DNA of 64,000 nucleotides from Pseudomonadota bacterium (GTDB taxonomy: Bacteria > Pseudomonadota > Gammaproteobacteria > Burkholderiales > Rhodocyclaceae): NCBI GenBank assembly GCA_018262195.1, contig JAGTRS010000009.1, positions 62,001 through 126,000 on the forward strand, written 5' to 3'. This document shows positions 25,202 through 34,345 of this stretch, piece by piece. The notes below the pieces were generated by a model. The model searched no databases and was not told where the DNA came from. It saw only the letters and a list, made by a program, of their open reading frames with translations. Within the stretch, counting starts at the first letter, position 1; each line of letters opens with the position of its first letter. Both the position numbers and the translations under genes were made by a program.

Positions 25202-27762
25202 CGTGCACGCTCTCGACTGACTGGTTTTTCAGCAATTGGAAAGAAAACCAAATAGCAAAAGATAAGCAAGAAATAATAAACAAAGGATAGCCGCGGCACG
25301 TCCAGCAAACTATCGAACAATCCGACGACCCAGAAACCAACCGCACCAGCCAGTGCGTATGGCGCAATCCCGGAATTAGCTTGAAAGCTGGCGACGACCA
25401 TTTTTCCCAAAGCCAGCACCGTCAGAAACATAAATATCCCCAATCCGACAATCCCTTGGTCAACCAGAAGATTTACCGGAAGGCTCTTGGCATGCCATGG
25501 CATGTGATCACGATCACTGGTCATAAACCAGTGGGCCATATTGTCTGAAAAATCGCCATTGGCTAACGAGCTGGCACCGCTGGCAGCATAAATTACAACG
25601 TCATCAATGTCGACCTTGGCCGAATGCGTCACCAGACCCATCGAAAAAACCTTGAAGCGCAGGCTTCCCAACAGTTCATTATTCAACGGTTTCCCGACAA
25701 GTTTCGCGCGATATCGATTCCAGCCAGTTCCTCCTGGCTGGACAATAACCGATCCAAATTGACAGGCCGCCTCATACAGCAGGTGCTTCTCGCAAACCTC
25801 CAGATGCACCCTTGCCGGCATTGACGAGCGTCCCTTGAGTTCGACCTCAAATCCACCGCTCTCGCTCATGCTAAGGCGTTGTGATACTCGCAAAATATCG
25901 CCTTCGCTCATTGAGTGATTCGCGCTGACCAGAGAAAGAATCTCGTTACCCCCTTCAACATTGATCCCGTAAGACCCTGCAACTTTTTCCCTTGGCCCTC
26001 CAAAATGAAAGCTGGAAGGAAAACGCCCAACACCCTTGCCAAAAATTAAATCCGAAGGGGAGTGCAAGGTGGACAACGCCAGTGCCCAGTGCGAGATACG
26101 ATTGGCAAAATCTCGCTCCGACGTACTAAATCGAGCTCCCATGTAGGTTCCACCAAGAAACAGCGCTCCAACGCCACTCACGGCAATCGCGACCATCATC
26201 ATGCGAACATGCACCTTCAATTCAACAGGCCACAAGGCTCGCTTCGAAAAAACAGATGCCAGCAAAGGCACTCCGAGCAACAGGACGGCAATGGAAAATG
26301 CCGGCAATGCCTCAACACCGCCCCAGTAACCGGCAACATTGATGGCCGACAGGAGCAGACAAAGATACCCGCCCCAAGAAACCGCAGCCCCGGTGGTTAC
26401 CGAACGCCAGTGACACCCATGAAGCAAATAAAGGGTCGATACGAAAAGTATCGCATAGAGCAAATAAGGCCCCTTGGGCAGAAAATTCGACCCGACCACC
26501 AACATGCATCCGACGAACAGGCTGAAAGCCGAGGCGAATACAAACTGCACGAAGGGAAGAATCCGCAAAACAGAAGGCAGCGACAGCATCACAAAGATCA
26601 GTCCCAGAAGCGCGATCAACCCTCGATATCCCGCACTGACAAAGGCAAAATAGACCAGAAGAGAAAGCCCCGAAAGAGCCACACCCCAACCCGCAAAAAC
26701 CACCTTCGGCAGGCGATTCTCGGAATTTGTGGAATGCTTTTTCCACAGCAGGAATCCCAGAACGATCATCGAAATCGCCAAACCAAGGTAAACCCCGCGG
26801 GAAAACGTGGTCAACGCTGCATAGGCAGCCAAAGCAAGGATGCCCAGGGCGACCAGCCGCTGGACTCTCCCTTCTGCGCTTTGATATGCCCAGATGGCAA
26901 ATGGAAATGTTAGTATCAACCAGCCATCCAGCGCTGCGCCACCCACATGCATCTCCCAAAACAATGCCGTCGTCCGGTAATCGGTTGAAAAATTGAGAAG
27001 CCCGGTATAGGCCAGACGCTCGATAAACGCAGCCAAGGATGCAGTTCCCAACCCTGCAGCAATCCCCCACCCGACAAAACGAATGAAGCGGAATTCATCT
27101 CGCTTCAAAAAATGGAGCATTGCCGGAATCAGCAACGCGGCAAGAAAAAATGCCTTGCCGACCCGAATCGAATTCATCGGGCCGTCATAGCCCTGAAACC
27201 AGCCGAACTCAAAACCACCAGCATCGACAACGCCACGAGAAATCGAGATCATCAGCGAAATGGCATAAATCACCAGCAAAATGCCCCCCCATCCCCATTG
27301 CGTTGATCTTTGCCCTCCCCCACTAGAAACCGAACGAGCACTCTTGGGAGCTTCATCAGAGGAGTTCGGGGCATCAAGTGCCGCTTGCTGCAGGGATGGC
27401 TCGATCCTGAAATGAGGAAGTCCGCCTATTTTCAATCCCCCATTCGAAGACAGGGCCAGGCGTAAATAAGCTCCTCCGGCCATCGCCAAGACAAGCAGAT
27501 CGAACTCTTCAAATGCCAGCCAACCAGACCAGGGCGCTAGGTCGATGATGGGCAGAAGCGCTAGCGGAAGCATCAAAATGAGCACAGGTGAATAGGCCGC
27601 CAGCGCCACAAAAGGCAGGAAGAATCCGAATAACACCAAGAGCCCCGACGGGTGATTCACGGCAATGACGCCACCCGGAAGCAAGGCGCAGAAGGCAAGC
27701 CCGACCATGAGCGCTCGCGCACCCCAATGCGGCCCTTTTTGATGAATGCCGTTTGTAGCCAT
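25198..27762 (-). CDS. Large O-antigen-ligase/polymerase-like membrane protein with an embedded soluble domain
   Basis: An 854-residue inner-membrane protein, about twice the length of a normal Wzy/WaaL protein. Residues 1-550 contain about twelve or more hydrophobic segments, including the Wzy-like ALTTFSRGVYLGLAISMIVLGF. A hydrophilic segment of about 200 residues (roughly 550-750) follows, with FEVELKGRSSMPARVHLEVCEKHLL, WNRYRAKLVG and AKVDIDDVVIYAASG. It resembles a beta-sandwich, carbohydrate-binding module. The C-terminal helices (NLLVDQGIVGLGIFMFL, ALAGAVGFWVVGLFDS) complete the ligase-like pattern. It may hold the growing polymer while it is polymerised or ligated. The second ligase-like protein of the locus is at 13425. 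Confidence 0.8.
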   Translation of the reverse strand: MATNGIHQKGPHWGARALMVGLAFCALLPGGVIAVNHPSGLLVLFGFFLPFVALAAYSPVLILMLPLALLPIIDLAPWSGWLAFEEFDLLVLAMAGGAYLRLALSSNGGLKIGGLPHFRIEPSLQQAALDAPNSSDEAPKSARSVSSGGGQRSTQWGWGGILLVIYAISLMISISRGVVDAGGFEFGWFQGYDGPMNSIRVGKAFFLAALLIPAMLHFLKRDEFRFIRFVGWGIAAGLGTASLAAFIERLAYTGLLNFSTDYRTTALFWEMHVGGAALDGWLILTFPFAIWAYQSAEGRVQRLVALGILALAAYAALTTFSRGVYLGLAISMIVLGFLLWKKHSTNSENRLPKVVFAGWGVALSGLSLLVYFAFVSAGYRGLIALLGLIFVMLSLPSVLRILPFVQFVFASAFSLFVGCMLVVGSNFLPKGPYLLYAILFVSTLYLLHGCHWRSVTTGAAVSWGGYLCLLLSAINVAGYWGGVEALPAFSIAVLLLGVPLLASVFSKRALWPVELKVHVRMMMVAIAVSGVGALFLGGTYMGARFSTSERDFANRISHWALALSTLHSPSDLIFGKGVGRFPSSFHFGGPREKVAGSYGINVEGGNEILSLVSANHSMSEGDILRVSQRLSMSESGGFEVELKGRSSMPARVHLEVCEKHLLYEAACQFGSVIVQPGGTGWNRYRAKLVGKPLNNELLGSLRFKVFSMGLVTHSAKVDIDDVVIYAASGASSLANGDFSDNMAHWFMTSDRDHMPWHAKSLPVNLLVDQGIVGLGIFMFLTVLALGKMVVASFQANSGIAPYALAGAVGFWVVGLFDSLLDVPRLSFVYYFLLIFCYLVFFPIAEKPVSRERAR

Positions 27763-27844
27763 CAGCTAGTCGCTCCGTCTCATCGAAAATATCGCGCTAT
27801 CAAACAGGTGCATGGGATCGCCGACCCGACTGCTTGCGCTGAGA

Positions 27845-29293
27845 CTAGGCACTGAAGCGCCCCCTGACTTGTAGCCATATTCTCCGTATTTCATCCCAGA
27901 ACGGATGCCGCCAATATTTGAGCGCCGCAAGCCAAACCACCACCGTCATCGAGCCGAAAGCCAACAGGAAATAAAGGAAGTTCGATTGCGTCTGCTCAAA
28001 GGAGAAAAACAAGACCGCTTCCGGAATCGCCACACTCAAGGTAACGCGAAGACTTGGAATGCAGGCACGAAACAACTGGGAAACATGCATGCCAATCAAT
28101 CGAAGCAAAAAGAGCTGTGCAACAAACGCACCAAGCAGCGCCCCCCCGACCAAACCCCAACTCGCCCCCAACAAACCGAACGGAATGACCAGAACAAGGC
28201 TGCAAACTCGAATCAACTGAACGAAAAACTGCAAGCGGTTGCTTTCATCGATACGCCCCTCGGCAATGATCACTTCCGTAGCCAAATAAAACGGCAATTC
28301 GATCATCGCAGCCAAGCAAAGTATCTGCGCAAACGGAACAGAGGTCATCCATTGGTCGCCGTAGATAAACAGAATGACCGAATAGGCTGAAAAACCCATC
28401 GCCACAAAAAACGGCCAGCCAATACCTGTGATCAGCGCAACCGCCTTGAGATAGCCCTCTCGCACCGGAATCCCGGCTCGCGCCGCTTGCGAAAAGTAAG
28501 GTAAGCATACTGGCGTTACCGCGCGCAAAACCGTCCTGTTAAACAACTCGAGCAAGCCATTCGCACGGCTGAAGAATGCAACGGATGCCATATCCAGAAC
28601 TTTACCGATTACTGCCTCTGGCGCATTCCGGCCCAACTGCCCAAAAAGATATATTCCGCTCGCATGCTTACCAAAATGAACAACCTCGCGAATGCCTTTG
28701 AGTCCAGGCCAGCGCGGAAAATCCTTGGGGCGCATGAATACTGAAACAGCAACCATGGCCACAACCCCGGCCAAAGACGACCAGGCAAGACTCATGTAAC
28801 TGAATCCCAGCCATGCCCCCCCAACAGCCACTGCGAAAGCAACCACATTGGAAAAGACACCGGCAACAAGAATGGGCTGGTAATTGAGCTCCCTTCGGAA
28901 ATAGGCCATCGTGACCGCCCCGAAAGGAATCAGCAGAAAACTGATGGACTGAACACGCATCACCTCGGCAACGCCGTCCTGTCGATAAAACTCGCCGACA
29001 ACGGAGCTACCAAAAAACATTCCTGCCGCCATCAGCCACGAGACCGCCAGGTTCGCTGCAAAAGCCGCACGAATCTTGTCGCGCGTCAGGTTTTTTTCCT
29101 GAATCAGATATTCAGCAACACCAAAGTCGCGGAAAGTGCTCGCCAAGGCAGACAGAACGGCCGCCACTGCAAAAATGCCGATCTCGGTCGGCGTCAATAA
29201 GCGGGCAATCACCAGCGACGACGCAAGCTGCAGCACCATCCCCAGATAATTTTCTGTCAGCGAAAAGAGAAGGGAACGACGAACCGAGCTCAT
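27845..29293 (-). CDS. Oligosaccharide flippase (Wzx/MOP family)
   Basis: A 482-residue polytopic protein of the polysaccharide-specific MOP exporter group, expected to flip the lipid-linked repeat unit to the periplasm. Around 12-14 hydrophobic segments. Typical features are LTENYLGMVLQLASSLVIARLLTPTEIGIFAVAAVLSALASTFRDFGVAEYLIQEKNLT at the N-terminus and ANGLLELFNRTVLRAVTPVCLPYFSQ in the middle. The gene lies between a TPR lipoprotein-like gene and the 854-residue ligase-like gene, with gaps of 44 and 82 bases. It is the only flippase candidate in the window. Confidence 0.9.
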   Translation of the reverse strand: MSSVRRSLLFSLTENYLGMVLQLASSLVIARLLTPTEIGIFAVAAVLSALASTFRDFGVAEYLIQEKNLTRDKIRAAFAANLAVSWLMAAGMFFGSSVVGEFYRQDGVAEVMRVQSISFLLIPFGAVTMAYFRRELNYQPILVAGVFSNVVAFAVAVGGAWLGFSYMSLAWSSLAGVVAMVAVSVFMRPKDFPRWPGLKGIREVVHFGKHASGIYLFGQLGRNAPEAVIGKVLDMASVAFFSRANGLLELFNRTVLRAVTPVCLPYFSQAARAGIPVREGYLKAVALITGIGWPFFVAMGFSAYSVILFIYGDQWMTSVPFAQILCLAAMIELPFYLATEVIIAEGRIDESNRLQFFVQLIRVCSLVLVIPFGLLGASWGLVGGALLGAFVAQLFLLRLIGMHVSQLFRACIPSLRVTLSVAIPEAVLFFSFEQTQSNFLYFLLAFGSMTVVVWLAALKYWRHPFWDEIRRIWLQVRGRFSA

Positions 29294-29337
29294 GGTTTCC
29301 CTTCAGATTTCGTGGCTAACGAAGTGAAGCAGGCCAA

Positions 29338-30135
29338 TTACATCCCCTTCTCGCTGATCCCCGGGGTGTCACCTGCCGGGGTCTCGCTTGCCGCTTTATC
29401 ACCTTCGCTCGATTCTTTTGCCTTGCCTTCCTCATCCGAGGAGTCGTCCGAATTCTGCGTTGGCATCGGTTTGGGTACGATCTCAGATAGTTTGCCACCG
29501 AGTATGCGGTATTGCTCCTGCAGGACTTTCGCCGTTGGCGAGTACTCCAACCCGGACTTGACCAGCGCCTTTGCCTCAGCCCGCCTTCCGGAAACCATGA
29601 GGTGTTCGGCCCATCTGGAATAAGCAGGCCAATAGTCCAGCTTCCGCTCACGGGCTTGCGAAAAGACCTTGTCGGCCATCTCGATCCGGCCAAGCATCAC
29701 GTAAACCTCGCCTAAACGGGTCAATATCTCCGGTGCCAGAATGAAGTCTTTGGGGGCCTTGTCGATCGAATACACATAATCCCCGACGACGCTCTCCAGC
29801 ATTCCCTTGCGAACCTCCAACCGGACGCCGCTACGCATGGCTCTCATGCGATTAACCTGCGCCCAGCAATAGTGGTGCATGTTCCAGAAATTTTTTCCCA
29901 TCAAGGCAATCCAGTGATTCGCCCTGGGCGAAGTATTGGTGCTGGCATCGCCATAGCCGGCAAAACCCATCGTATCGCGGCAATAGGCCGGAAGCATTGC
30001 CAATTCGGCCTCGGTCATGTCATTGGGTTTCCCGGCCTGTGCAGGAAGGGCAAGACACACCAACCCGCCTGCCAGTAATAGCGACCTCAGCCAATTCACA
30101 CATGGATTCATTTTTTTCAAAACCACTACCACCAT
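29338..30135 (-). CDS. Secreted TPR-containing protein of unknown function
   Basis: A 265-residue exported protein. ATG 30135 is chosen because a strong Shine-Dalgarno (AAGAGG) sits 7 bases upstream; ATG 30111 is a weaker alternative. The signal peptide is MVVVVLKKMNPCVNWLRSLLLAGGLVCLALPAQA. The mature part has TPR-like helices (LTRLGEVYVMLGRIEMADKVFSQARERK and RWAEHLMVSGRRAEAKALVKSGLEYSPTAKVLQEQY) and an acidic, serine-rich tail (NSDDSSDEEGKAKESSEG). It is probably a periplasmic scaffold for polymer export, like other TPR proteins in EPS systems, but no exact family is recognised. Confidence 0.72.
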   Translation of the reverse strand: MVVVVLKKMNPCVNWLRSLLLAGGLVCLALPAQAGKPNDMTEAELAMLPAYCRDTMGFAGYGDASTNTSPRANHWIALMGKNFWNMHHYCWAQVNRMRAMRSGVRLEVRKGMLESVVGDYVYSIDKAPKDFILAPEILTRLGEVYVMLGRIEMADKVFSQARERKLDYWPAYSRWAEHLMVSGRRAEAKALVKSGLEYSPTAKVLQEQYRILGGKLSEIVPKPMPTQNSDDSSDEEGKAKESSEGDKAASETPAGDTPGISEKGM

Positions 30136-30177
30136 CGAACCACCTCTTAACGATTTGCCCCGTGTTCGTCGAAATAC

Positions 30178-31065
30178 TCAGATTGCCCCTACCGGTTTTG
30201 AAGCAGATAGAGGATGGCCCCTCTCCCCCGGGGCAACCAAAGCCGAAACAATAACCGATGCCCACAACGAAGATGCCGCTTTAAGTCCAGACAACGAGAA
30301 GTGACAGCCATCAAGCCGAAAGTCTCCTTGCAAGGCGTCAGTATCAGGACCAAGAATAACCCCCGATCTTCCCTCGGCGGCTTCACCCAGCACTCTACGT
30401 ATGTCCTCGCTTCCTTCATTGCGACAGCGCGTAGATTGGGCAACGATCATCGCGCCCCTCTCAAGTTCGTTCCGAATGGATGCTCGAAGCTTGTCCAATT
30501 TCTGACGATACTCAGCCCCTGACATTCCGCTTCTCGCATCTGCCTCTCCTTGTTGCCAAAGCACCAACTCGGGTATGAAGCCATGCGCCTTTCCCTGGCG
30601 AATCGTCTTGACAACAAGTTCACGAAGCGCACTCTCGGCCGTCCACTCTGTGATTGAGGTGGCATCCACTGCCAAAACCGAAAACACGACAGGCCTTTGC
30701 AATTCAGTGCTCAACAGGGGCGACAAATAGGTCCAGATGTTTCCCCCCTTCCCGGTCGCACCAGGCGCAGGCCCTGCAGTCAGATAACATCTGCCCTGAT
30801 AAAAAAACAAAGCCGGAGATGTATCATGTGCCGGCGTAGCGCCATGATTACCAGCATTCGACTGCCCTAAAACCAGAATCATCAGTGGTCGATCGCCTAT
30901 TTCCCATGGGCAAGGGACGACCGAACCGTCTTCCGCAGGGTAAATAGAAGCAAGCCGGTCAGAGAGCGCCGAACAAACCGGAAGCGAACGATGCCAAATG
31001 AAAGCCAGCGCAAGCAACACGAGCCCTCCCATTAGCACGATCAGCACTTTTCTGGCCTGAACCAT
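30178..31065 (-). CDS. SGNH esterase resembling sialate O-acetylesterase
   Basis: A 295-residue protein from ATG 31065; a GTG at 31083 is also in frame but overlaps the previous gene. An N-terminal membrane anchor or uncleaved signal (KVLIVLMGGLVLLALAFIWH) is followed by an SGNH domain: block I VLGQSNAGN with Ser69, block III ELVLWQQGEADA, and block V DGCHFS for the Asp/His pair. These are the signatures of carbohydrate acetylesterases of the SASA family. Its likely role is periplasmic removal or editing of O-acetyl groups added by the acyltransferases in this operon. Confidence 0.8.
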   Translation of the reverse strand: MVQARKVLIVLMGGLVLLALAFIWHRSLPVCSALSDRLASIYPAEDGSVVPCPWEIGDRPLMILVLGQSNAGNHGATPAHDTSPALFFYQGRCYLTAGPAPGATGKGGNIWTYLSPLLSTELQRPVVFSVLAVDATSITEWTAESALRELVVKTIRQGKAHGFIPELVLWQQGEADARSGMSGAEYRQKLDKLRASIRNELERGAMIVAQSTRCRNEGSEDIRRVLGEAAEGRSGVILGPDTDALQGDFRLDGCHFSLSGLKAASSLWASVIVSALVAPGERGHPLSASKPVGAI

Positions 31066-31069
31066 ACGA

Positions 31070-32152
31070 TCACTTCGCCCCACCCATCTGCTCCCGGCGG
31101 GAAAGATGTTGCTTGTAGCGATCCCTGAGCCAGCGCATGGCTGGACGTTCTACCAAACGGGAGAGCAATGTGGCCATAACCAACGAGATGACTATCGCCA
31201 ACGCAATCGAGATATTCACTTCGATGCCATATCGCTGGGCCTGAAGAATCACCCCCCAACCAATATTCTCGTGCAGCAGATAGAGCGTATACGAGATGGC
31301 CCCCAGCCAGACAAGCACCGGGTTGGCCAGGACAGGCAAGCGACCAAGTGCAGTGAAATAGAGCAGAACGGAGAGCCCCATGGCAAGGAACCCGGTGCCC
31401 ACACCTTCGACAATCGCCAGCAACAACCAGGCTGCGATCAGCAGGAACAGATCAAGGCGGGGAGACTGGCTCGGCAAATAGGTGCGGCGGTAAATCATGA
31501 TTCCGCATCCGAACCAGGCGATATATGGGAGGATCAGAAGATGCGACAAGGTATAAGAGAATTCGATACCCCAAAACTTGCTCGCCACGAAATAGCCGAG
31601 CCGCATGGCGAAAAGCAACAGCAAGGCGCTATGGATACGATCCAGCAAGCCGATCCGGTACACAACAATCGCCCAGAAATAGAAGAGCAGCTCTATCTCA
31701 AGCGTCCAGTAGACACTGTCGACACTTGGGATCTTGAACAACCCGTGAAACATCAGAAAATTTAGTACAGCGGTGGCAAAACCAACTGTTTTTCCGGGTA
31801 ACTCAAGCCAATGGGTCAGCAGAAACGTTACCAAAACGGCTACCCAAAACGCCGGATAGAGACGACTGAAGCGAGAAACCAGAAAATCCATGGGTTGTTG
31901 AATGCGGTGCAGCGTCAAAAAAATGACAAAACCGCTGATCATGAAGAAGAGGTTGACCCCGTAGTGTCCCCAGGGCAAGGAAAACAACGGCGACGAAGCA
32001 TGCTCAAACAACTGGTCGTAGCGTGTCGTGAAATGAAAAAACATAACCAGAACTGCTGCGACTCCACGGAGTGCGTCCAATTCAGCCAGCCTGGGTGTCT
32101 TCCTCGCGCTGGCGATTGAATTGGATGACGAAGCAATTGAAGCTTTTTTCAT
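31070..32152 (-). CDS. Acyltransferase 3 family membrane protein
   Basis: A 360-residue integral-membrane acyltransferase, second of its family here (the other is at 20261). It has a Ser-rich cytoplasmic N-terminus (KKASIASSSNSIASARKTPRL) and then the signature AELDALRGVAAVLVMFFHFTTRYD, FFMISGFVIFLTLHR and FSRLYPAFWVAVLVTF. About ten hydrophobic segments follow, ending RLVERPAMRWLRDR, typical of OafA-like proteins. Expected to O-acetylate a sugar residue. It starts 6 bases after the tandem GNAT gene. Confidence 0.9.
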   Translation of the reverse strand: MKKASIASSSNSIASARKTPRLAELDALRGVAAVLVMFFHFTTRYDQLFEHASSPLFSLPWGHYGVNLFFMISGFVIFLTLHRIQQPMDFLVSRFSRLYPAFWVAVLVTFLLTHWLELPGKTVGFATAVLNFLMFHGLFKIPSVDSVYWTLEIELLFYFWAIVVYRIGLLDRIHSALLLLFAMRLGYFVASKFWGIEFSYTLSHLLILPYIAWFGCGIMIYRRTYLPSQSPRLDLFLLIAAWLLLAIVEGVGTGFLAMGLSVLLYFTALGRLPVLANPVLVWLGAISYTLYLLHENIGWGVILQAQRYGIEVNISIALAIVISLVMATLLSRLVERPAMRWLRDRYKQHLSRREQMGGAK

Positions 32153-32158
32153 GGCCGG

Positions 32159-34345
32159 CTATTGCTTTCTTTCGGGAATATTCGACAAATTGGCTGAATT
32201 CGGGTGCGTGCCAGGGATATTGCCATCCCTATTCCACAACAGCCCTTTTGCGGCCCTCGTCAAACACTCCTGAGCAAACAGGATCGATCCGCGAAGGCTG
32301 AATGCCCGATAGGCCACAATCCCCCAGCGCTCCCGGCGATGTGTCATCCAGGTTTTCTTGTATGGATCGTCACCAATCAAATAATCGACCTCATGCACCC
32401 TGTCGCGATCAATGACACATTCCATCAAACCCGCAGCGAGCACCGTCCCCGGGGAGTAACTGGCGAACCGTTCATCATAGGCAAGCTTGTAAATACTGGC
32501 TTTGCCGTTATTAACGATCCATATTTGTGCGGCGATGGCCTCCTCTTCCAGCCAGTAGACGCCAAGGCGAAGGCGATTCGTCGCCGCAAGCATCCGGATC
32601 AAGCCTGGGACAAATATCGAGTGTGGCTCGGGCTTTTTCCAACTCGCTGCGTAGACCTTTGCGAATGCCTGAATCGCCGGCTCCAGACGATCTCCGCCAG
32701 TCACAATTTCAAGGCGTCCACCATTCGCCCCGAGCTTTCTACCCATCCGATGAATCGTGCTCCTTAACTCACCGCTCCGCGTTTCAAGGTAGTCGCGCCA
32801 GGTTCCGGCAACAGGAAGATACCAATTGCCAAAGCAGAAAAAATTGAAGGTAACCCAACCGGCAGCCTGCAGGGCATTTCTCAACAGGATCGTCGAACGC
32901 GCCTCGGGGTCGAGGGGAGCAAAGCGCATTTCGGCCACTGATGGAAAATCGCTCGCTATCGTCGCAACAATTTGCTGAACGTCCTCAGCTGACGAATCAG
33001 TCGAGACAAGTGGCTGATAAAGCGTCGTGTAGAAGTTGCCAAGCGCCTCAATCCGACGATCCCGGCTGGCAGATGGCACCGCCACGGGCAGCACGGCTCT
33101 CGGTTGCCCCTCGTGACTGGCACCGTAAATCCTTGCCAGGTATCCCTCCAGAGAAACCGTCGCCGCCAGATTTTCAAACCATGGCCAGCCTGCGTCAAAA
33201 GCCAGTTTCTCTCCATCGGCGAAAAGGCCGGAAAATGGCTCGGTCGGCGACTTTCCATCAATCTCGAATGATTCGACGGCCAAGTGTGACAGATCGGCTG
33301 CTGGCATCCTTCCCAGCAAGCGCTTTGAAAACTTGATTGCCTGCCGCAACAAGGCATAAGCCTCGTTCCGGAACACGGTTTGATGGGCGATAACCCGATG
33401 ATGCGTTGCCCAGGCCAGCTGATCCTGGGTCGCGTTGGTATAGAACTCGATCGTGCCACCGGGAATTCGATTGAATGAATCACGGATCACCTCGTACAGC
33501 AGCAAACGTCCGGGTGCAAAAGAAGACATCGACTCATCGTAGGCAGTCTTCAAGATAATCAGCATTTGACTGCTACTGATTACCAACCTAGATGCCGCCA
33601 GTCGATCATCAATCCACAATTCGTAAACAATGGCGTTTCCCGACCCGGCAAACCTCTGCATCATTTCTGCATAGAATTCACCTTGTTGATTGTCAGGGGC
33701 AACAGCGGTCCCTTCCCTTCCTTTCCAGCTGGACGTTTCCAGGTGTCCGTAACGCGTAACCGCTGCTTCCATCTCTCCAGCCGACTCAATACTCACAAAA
33801 GAATAGGCGGCTCCGGATTGCTCGATTCTATTGCGATAGCGCTTTATGTTTTTTGTTAAATTCTTGGAACGCTCATTCCAATAACTCTCAAAGCTACCTG
33901 ACAATTTAATGCTGATCGTCTTGGCATGATCGATCGACTCTCGCGGCTTGGTCAGCGAGTCTTTTACTGGCGAATAGTCGGGATCCTGCCCAAGAAAATC
34001 GATCTGATTAACGGTTCTTGGCAGCACGCCAAAGACCCCCATCAGGTCAGTATCTGTTTTCAGGAGCACGGGGGCTGCCTGTGTCTGGGCAGGAAAAAAA
34101 CTCCCCCAAATCCCCATGTGACCGGGATGAAGAAGACATAGTCCCTCGTCGGCGCCACCTTCGCTCTTGAGGCGCAACAATTGTTCCCTGCCATCTCCAA
34201 AGTATTTCAGCAAGCAATCAACGAAGCGGCTGTCAAACATGGGGTGGCCATCAAACAACCGCTGATTGAGGCGATCCCATTCCGGCGTATACCCCGCCAG
34301 GGTTTTCGCCAGAGGAATAGCCTCCCACGCACTCTTTGTAGTCAT
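32159..34345 (-). CDS. Tandem GNAT/FemAB-like acyltransferase (two domains)
   Basis: A 728-residue protein made of two Acetyltransf_6/FemAB-like domains, roughly residues 60-350 and 380-690. The same elements appear twice. First comes a basic segment before the fold (SYWNERSKNLTKNIKRYRNRIE and DYLETRSGELRSTIHRMGRKLG). Then comes a surface loop of the form DRLAASRLVISSSQMLIILKTAYDESMSSFAPGRLLLYEVI or EEAIAAQIWIVNNGKASIYKLAYDERFASYSPGTVLAAGLME. The repetition looks like a gene duplication and fusion. It may transfer two acyl groups or act on a disaccharide-like substrate. It overlaps the aminotransferase gene by 4 bases. Confidence 0.84.
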   Translation of the reverse strand: MTTKSAWEAIPLAKTLAGYTPEWDRLNQRLFDGHPMFDSRFVDCLLKYFGDGREQLLRLKSEGGADEGLCLLHPGHMGIWGSFFPAQTQAAPVLLKTDTDLMGVFGVLPRTVNQIDFLGQDPDYSPVKDSLTKPRESIDHAKTISIKLSGSFESYWNERSKNLTKNIKRYRNRIEQSGAAYSFVSIESAGEMEAAVTRYGHLETSSWKGREGTAVAPDNQQGEFYAEMMQRFAGSGNAIVYELWIDDRLAASRLVISSSQMLIILKTAYDESMSSFAPGRLLLYEVIRDSFNRIPGGTIEFYTNATQDQLAWATHHRVIAHQTVFRNEAYALLRQAIKFSKRLLGRMPAADLSHLAVESFEIDGKSPTEPFSGLFADGEKLAFDAGWPWFENLAATVSLEGYLARIYGASHEGQPRAVLPVAVPSASRDRRIEALGNFYTTLYQPLVSTDSSAEDVQQIVATIASDFPSVAEMRFAPLDPEARSTILLRNALQAAGWVTFNFFCFGNWYLPVAGTWRDYLETRSGELRSTIHRMGRKLGANGGRLEIVTGGDRLEPAIQAFAKVYAASWKKPEPHSIFVPGLIRMLAATNRLRLGVYWLEEEAIAAQIWIVNNGKASIYKLAYDERFASYSPGTVLAAGLMECVIDRDRVHEVDYLIGDDPYKKTWMTHRRERWGIVAYRAFSLRGSILFAQECLTRAAKGLLWNRDGNIPGTHPNSANLSNIPERKQ

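Noticed and set aside
26062..26913. 283-codon plus-strand open frame rich in Gln, Lys and Arg
   Set aside because: Antisense to the hydrophobic segments of the 854-residue membrane protein; the composition is what reversed membrane-helix codons give.
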